Positions 14,643-17,251 of a stretch of DNA of 17,251 bases are shown here, piece by piece. The notes under the pieces were generated by a model. That model did no database searches and was not told where the DNA came from. It saw only the letters and a list, made by a program, of their open reading frames with translations. Position numbers and translations under genes: made by a program. Positions within the stretch are counted from its first letter, which is position 1. The number at the start of each line of letters is the position of its first letter. The DNA comes from Woeseiaceae bacterium (lineage in GTDB: Bacteria > Pseudomonadota > Gammaproteobacteria > Steroidobacterales > Woeseiaceae), in NCBI GenBank assembly GCA_022866645.1, contig JALHUQ010000073.1, positions 1-17,251 of the forward strand. Direction: 5' to 3'.

Positions 14643-15421
14643 TCTTCTACTTCCTCATTTTCATCACGGCTCGTGAAAACCACGTAGCTCTTGTATTCAG
14701 CACGCAACAGGAATCGCCGTGTTGCGTAGACACGGAAACCGGCGCCAACATGGCCGATCTGATCGGTACGGTCCTCACCCTGGATGATAGTTGATTTAGG
14801 GCTTGTATGAATCATGCCGGCGCCCAGGGTAAAAAACGGTGAAACACGCCATTCGGGAAACGCCTCGTGGACTACGTTAACGCTGGCCATCCAGCCATTT
14901 GAGAAGTTGCCCAGTATCTGCGAACCCCATGCCTCAAGCGAAACATTAGGATTCAGAGAATAACTGCCATACAGTGAAATTATGTTGGCGCCACCAAAAT
15001 CGCCAGCGAGCAATCCAGTTTCCCACTTGGCATTGGTGAAATCATCGAGCCCGGCCAACGCAAAGCTCACAGCATTGCCGTCCGGCTGCAGCGTCAGCTC
15101 CATTTGCGCGCGCTCAACCCAGCCTTCCTTGCCGTTGTCTGCGCGCACGAGGTACCACTCGGTTCGCTGCTTGATCACATCCACACTCTCGCCGCGATCA
15201 ACAACGTTATAAATGGGATAGCCGCGCCCTGGACCAGTGCGCATCTCGAGGTATGGATCGGCGACCGTTACAGAACGATATTCATCGGCGGCCAAGGTCG
15301 GTGCTGCAAGAAAAACCTGCAGTACAACGATAACAAGGCATGCTAACCAAGCGCTGCTAGTTAGCCGGTGCGTCGAAGGGGTTGTTGTAATACTGGGCTC
15401 CGATATCCAACCATTCCGCAA
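14612..15421 (-). CDS. SH3-domain plus outer-membrane beta-barrel protein (start uncertain)
   Basis: The recognisable protein has a signal-like hydrophobic stretch (ACLVIVVLQVFLAAPTLAA), then a bacterial SH3 domain (YLEMRTGPGRGYPIYNVV ... GWVERAQMEL), then a small beta-barrel with GSYSLNPNVSLEAWG and FFTLGAGMIHT, ending KVGFAFFF. It probably sits in the outer membrane, with the SH3 domain in the periplasm perhaps touching peptidoglycan (inference). The start is a problem. The frame is open well upstream, but no ATG, GTG or TTG lies just before the signal stretch. The best in-frame candidate is TTG 15421, with GGAG ten bases upstream, giving a long n-region and a 65-base overlap with the cytochrome gene. 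An out-of-frame ATG sits right before the hydrophobic stretch, so a frameshift is conceivable. Confidence 0.75.
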   Translation of the reverse strand: MRNGWISEPSITTTPSTHRLTSSAWLACLVIVVLQVFLAAPTLAADEYRSVTVADPYLEMRTGPGRGYPIYNVVDRGESVDVIKQRTEWYLVRADNGKEGWVERAQMELTLQPDGNAVSFALAGLDDFTNAKWETGLLAGDFGGANIISLYGSYSLNPNVSLEAWGSQILGNFSNGWMASVNVVHEAFPEWRVSPFFTLGAGMIHTSPKSTIIQGEDRTDQIGHVGAGFRVYATRRFLLRAEYKSYVVFTSRDENEEVEEWKVGFAFFF

Positions 15422-17251
15422 TAAGGCGCAGCTCCGCTTTCGACAAAATACCGCCGTGAATGGCGTAGCCAGGATCGTTTGGATCGTTAAATCGGTCAAA
15501 GAAATCGCTCGAAGCCCTAGCGCTACCAACACGAGCCGGCGATGCGTACGGTATAAAGTCAAGGATATCGTTTCCGTTGATATCCTGGCCGATAACCTGA
15601 GTCGCATCAACTAACATGCCGCCAGCGTCCAATACCTGAAGGTTATCAGTAACTAATAGCTCGCGATAGGCGTTCTGGTGATCGGGTTCATCCGGCGACA
15701 ATCCGGTCTCGAGATTCAGCTGCCCAGCCGGAACTCGCGGTGTTGCCAGCACGGGGTCGACTGGCGTATGGCACGACAGACAATTGTTGTTGACCTGCAC
15801 ACCGTTGATATCCAGCAAAGGGATTTCTGGCGTGGCAGGATTGTTGTCGTCATCATAGGTCGCCAGCCGTGGCTCATTCCATATCGGGTGAATAATCGCC
15901 TCGTAGTTAATGATCGAACGACACCGCCACGACCAGTCTGACTGACAAATCAGCGTCGTCGGCGACAAAGTCGTCAAGTCTCTGTACCGATAATCGATGT
16001 CCGGGTTGATTGGAAGTCCGTTGACGTCGAGCGGATTCGCGCTCCACACGTCGCGATAGACGACGTCCATAGACGGCTGCACGGATGAAGTCTGCGGAGC
16101 ACTCGAACAAGTGGGGTTGCAGGTAATTCGCGCGCGTACCTCTGCCATCGTTTCGCCGACGGTCTCAATAAGCAAGCTAGGGTCTGTATTCGGGAATGGA
16201 AAGCCCACGTCGCTGGCTCCAGCTCCGGCATACGCGCTTTCAAACGCGTCTATGCGGCCATGAGACACGGTGGCGTCATCATCGTGACAACCGGTGCATT
16301 TCAGCTCCTGGCCGGACGCAACCGAGATCCAGTTCTGATGTGGTTGCGTAATGCGCATACCGTTTTCGTCAACGACACTGATCATCAGAGCTGCGTTAGC
16401 AGGCACCTTGGTTATCACGGAACCATCCGGCTCGATCATTGCGTAGCCGACAATTTCCTTCATGCCGAACCGGGTGGTAACTCCAAAGGCCGTGTTGTCG
16501 ATGTCGCGAATATCGTCATTCGGCTGTGAGACCGCTTTTTCAATTCGCAAGAATCGCGCGGGTCGGGCTGCCGCCAGAGTCTGCAAAGGGTCAGCCATCG
16601 CCGCGATATTGATGCCCGGAATAATCGCGCCATCAAAATCGTAGACGTTACGAATGTTCAAGACACCTTCATCTTTATCAAACAAACTTGCGTCAAGCGG
16701 GAAGTTATTCAATCCGTCCAGAACTACCGGTGGCGTTGGGCGCGGGTCAGCCGAAACAACCTCGGTGTACATGAAGCCTTCCTCACCTGGCACGATCGGC
16801 AGTTGTGTGTCGTTTCGGGGATCATAAATCCATATACCGTACAACGGCGGCGCTACCAGGAAATCGCCGGCCATCGGCGTCGGTGGATTGTCGTCGTTGG
16901 GATCGATGATCAGTACTCGCGCAAGATTATTGGGAGTGCACGCTACGATCCGCTGATCGAGAGTATTCGGATCGCCATCGTCCGGCAGAATCTCGGTAAG
17001 CCGACATTGCGTCCAGCTGACCATCAAACGACTGGTGCCGTCTTGTATTGGGAAAACCGAAAAATATCGGCCGCCGACAGACGGCGCGCCCGGAATTGTC
17101 GACACATTATTGATCGTCGCGTCTTCCTGGGCCGGACCCGTCAGCACACCGATGTTCTCTTTCGTCGGCTGCGTGTTCTCCACGTATTGGGCAGTATCTA
17201 TAAACAGCAATTCGCCACCGCCCTCGGTGTCGGTATAGGGCTTGGCCAGTA
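15357..17251 (-). CDS. HzsA-like di-heme c-type cytochrome (5' end outside window)
   Basis: The frame is open to the right edge, so the N-terminus and any signal peptide are missing. The visible 630 or so residues hold two CxxCH heme sites, CTGCH (16298-16284) and CLSCH (15782-15768), so c-type cytochrome maturation and periplasmic location are implied. The region before the first heme (GIWIYDPRNDTQLPI, then MYTEVVSADPRPTPPVVLD) and the later INYEAIIHPIW and EWLDIGAQYYNNPFD resemble proteins annotated as related to hydrazine synthase subunit alpha. In those homologues a beta-propeller usually comes first, and it would lie outside the window. The organism need not make hydrazine; most such bacterial homologues have no known reaction. 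The gene leads the run of outer-membrane protein genes and overlaps the SH3-barrel frame. Confidence 0.8.
   Translation of the reverse strand, partial: LAKPYTDTEGGGELLFIDTAQYVENTQPTKENIGVLTGPAQEDATINNVSTIPGAPSVGGRYFSVFPIQDGTSRLMVSWTQCRLTEILPDDGDPNTLDQRIVACTPNNLARVLIIDPNDDNPPTPMAGDFLVAPPLYGIWIYDPRNDTQLPIVPGEEGFMYTEVVSADPRPTPPVVLDGLNNFPLDASLFDKDEGVLNIRNVYDFDGAIIPGINIAAMADPLQTLAAARPARFLRIEKAVSQPNDDIRDIDNTAFGVTTRFGMKEIVGYAMIEPDGSVITKVPANAALMISVVDENGMRITQPHQNWISVASGQELKCTGCHDDDATVSHGRIDAFESAYAGAGASDVGFPFPNTDPSLLIETVGETMAEVRARITCNPTCSSAPQTSSVQPSMDVVYRDVWSANPLDVNGLPINPDIDYRYRDLTTLSPTTLICQSDWSWRCRSIINYEAIIHPIWNEPRLATYDDDNNPATPEIPLLDINGVQVNNNCLSCHTPVDPVLATPRVPAGQLNLETGLSPDEPDHQNAYRELLVTDNLQVLDAGGMLVDATQVIGQDINGNDILDFIPYASPARVGSARASSDFFDRFNDPNDPGYAIHGGILSKAELRLIAEWLDIGAQYYNNPFDAPAN

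Noticed and set aside
15422..15610. Extension of the SH3-barrel protein to 332 residues from 15610
   Set aside because: The extra residues lie wholly inside the cytochrome gene in another frame and would place the signal stretch about 90 residues into the protein.

Overview
The window looks like chromosomal DNA of a Gram-negative gammaproteobacterium. Supporting signs are lipobox lipoproteins, several outer-membrane beta-barrels, a GspG-like pseudopilin, a c-type cytochrome and a proteobacterial-type tRNA with encoded CCA. Moderate GC and the gene mix would fit a marine lineage such as Woeseiales, but that placement is an impression, not something the sequence proves. Nearly everything is on the minus strand; only one tRNA and one SDR gene are on the plus strand. 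I see no insertion sequence, CRISPR array, prophage or integrase.

Layout by increasing coordinate (minus-strand genes are transcribed right to left). (1) 1-3246: an orphan GspG-like pseudopilin is translationally coupled (TGATG) to a membrane GAF-like/GGDEF/EAL cyclic-di-GMP protein that runs off the left edge. A good sigma70-type promoter precedes the pilin. (2) 3329-3405: a tRNA with CAU anticodon, with its own promoter, resembling tRNA-Ile2 (ileX) more than elongator tRNA-Met. (3) 3421-5670: pxpA-pxpB-pxpC, the ATP-dependent 5-oxoprolinase, with overlapping reading frames. (4) 5775-6509: a divergently transcribed classical SDR oxidoreductase. (5) 6514-12430: a co-directional, mostly overlapping run of LemA-family protein, DUF2207 (YciQ-like) membrane protein, rhomboid protease, an unlisted 33-residue single-span microprotein, a Tat-lipoprotein TldD and PmbA/TldE. 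(6) 12494-17251: a second minus-strand run coding for an envelope assembly. It comprises a di-heme HzsA-like cytochrome (5' part outside the window), an SH3-plus-beta-barrel protein, a beta-barrel lipoprotein, a DUF4266 lipoprotein ending in a Cys/Gly motif and a DUF3570 outer-membrane barrel.

Two loci could be little-described systems. The first is the LemA/DUF2207/rhomboid/microprotein/TldD/PmbA run, which reads like an envelope proteolysis module. Its TldD carries a twin-arginine motif followed by a lipobox, while its partner PmbA has no export signal. The second is the HzsA-like/SH3-barrel/barrel-lipoprotein/DUF4266/DUF3570 run, whose parts are all predicted to be exported and include a heme protein and a Cys-rich lipoprotein; a redox or metal-handling role at the outer membrane is an inference. 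Apart from promoters and ribosome sites, the intergenic stretches are short; the longest gene-free stretch is 3106-3328, and no strong Rho-independent terminator was found.
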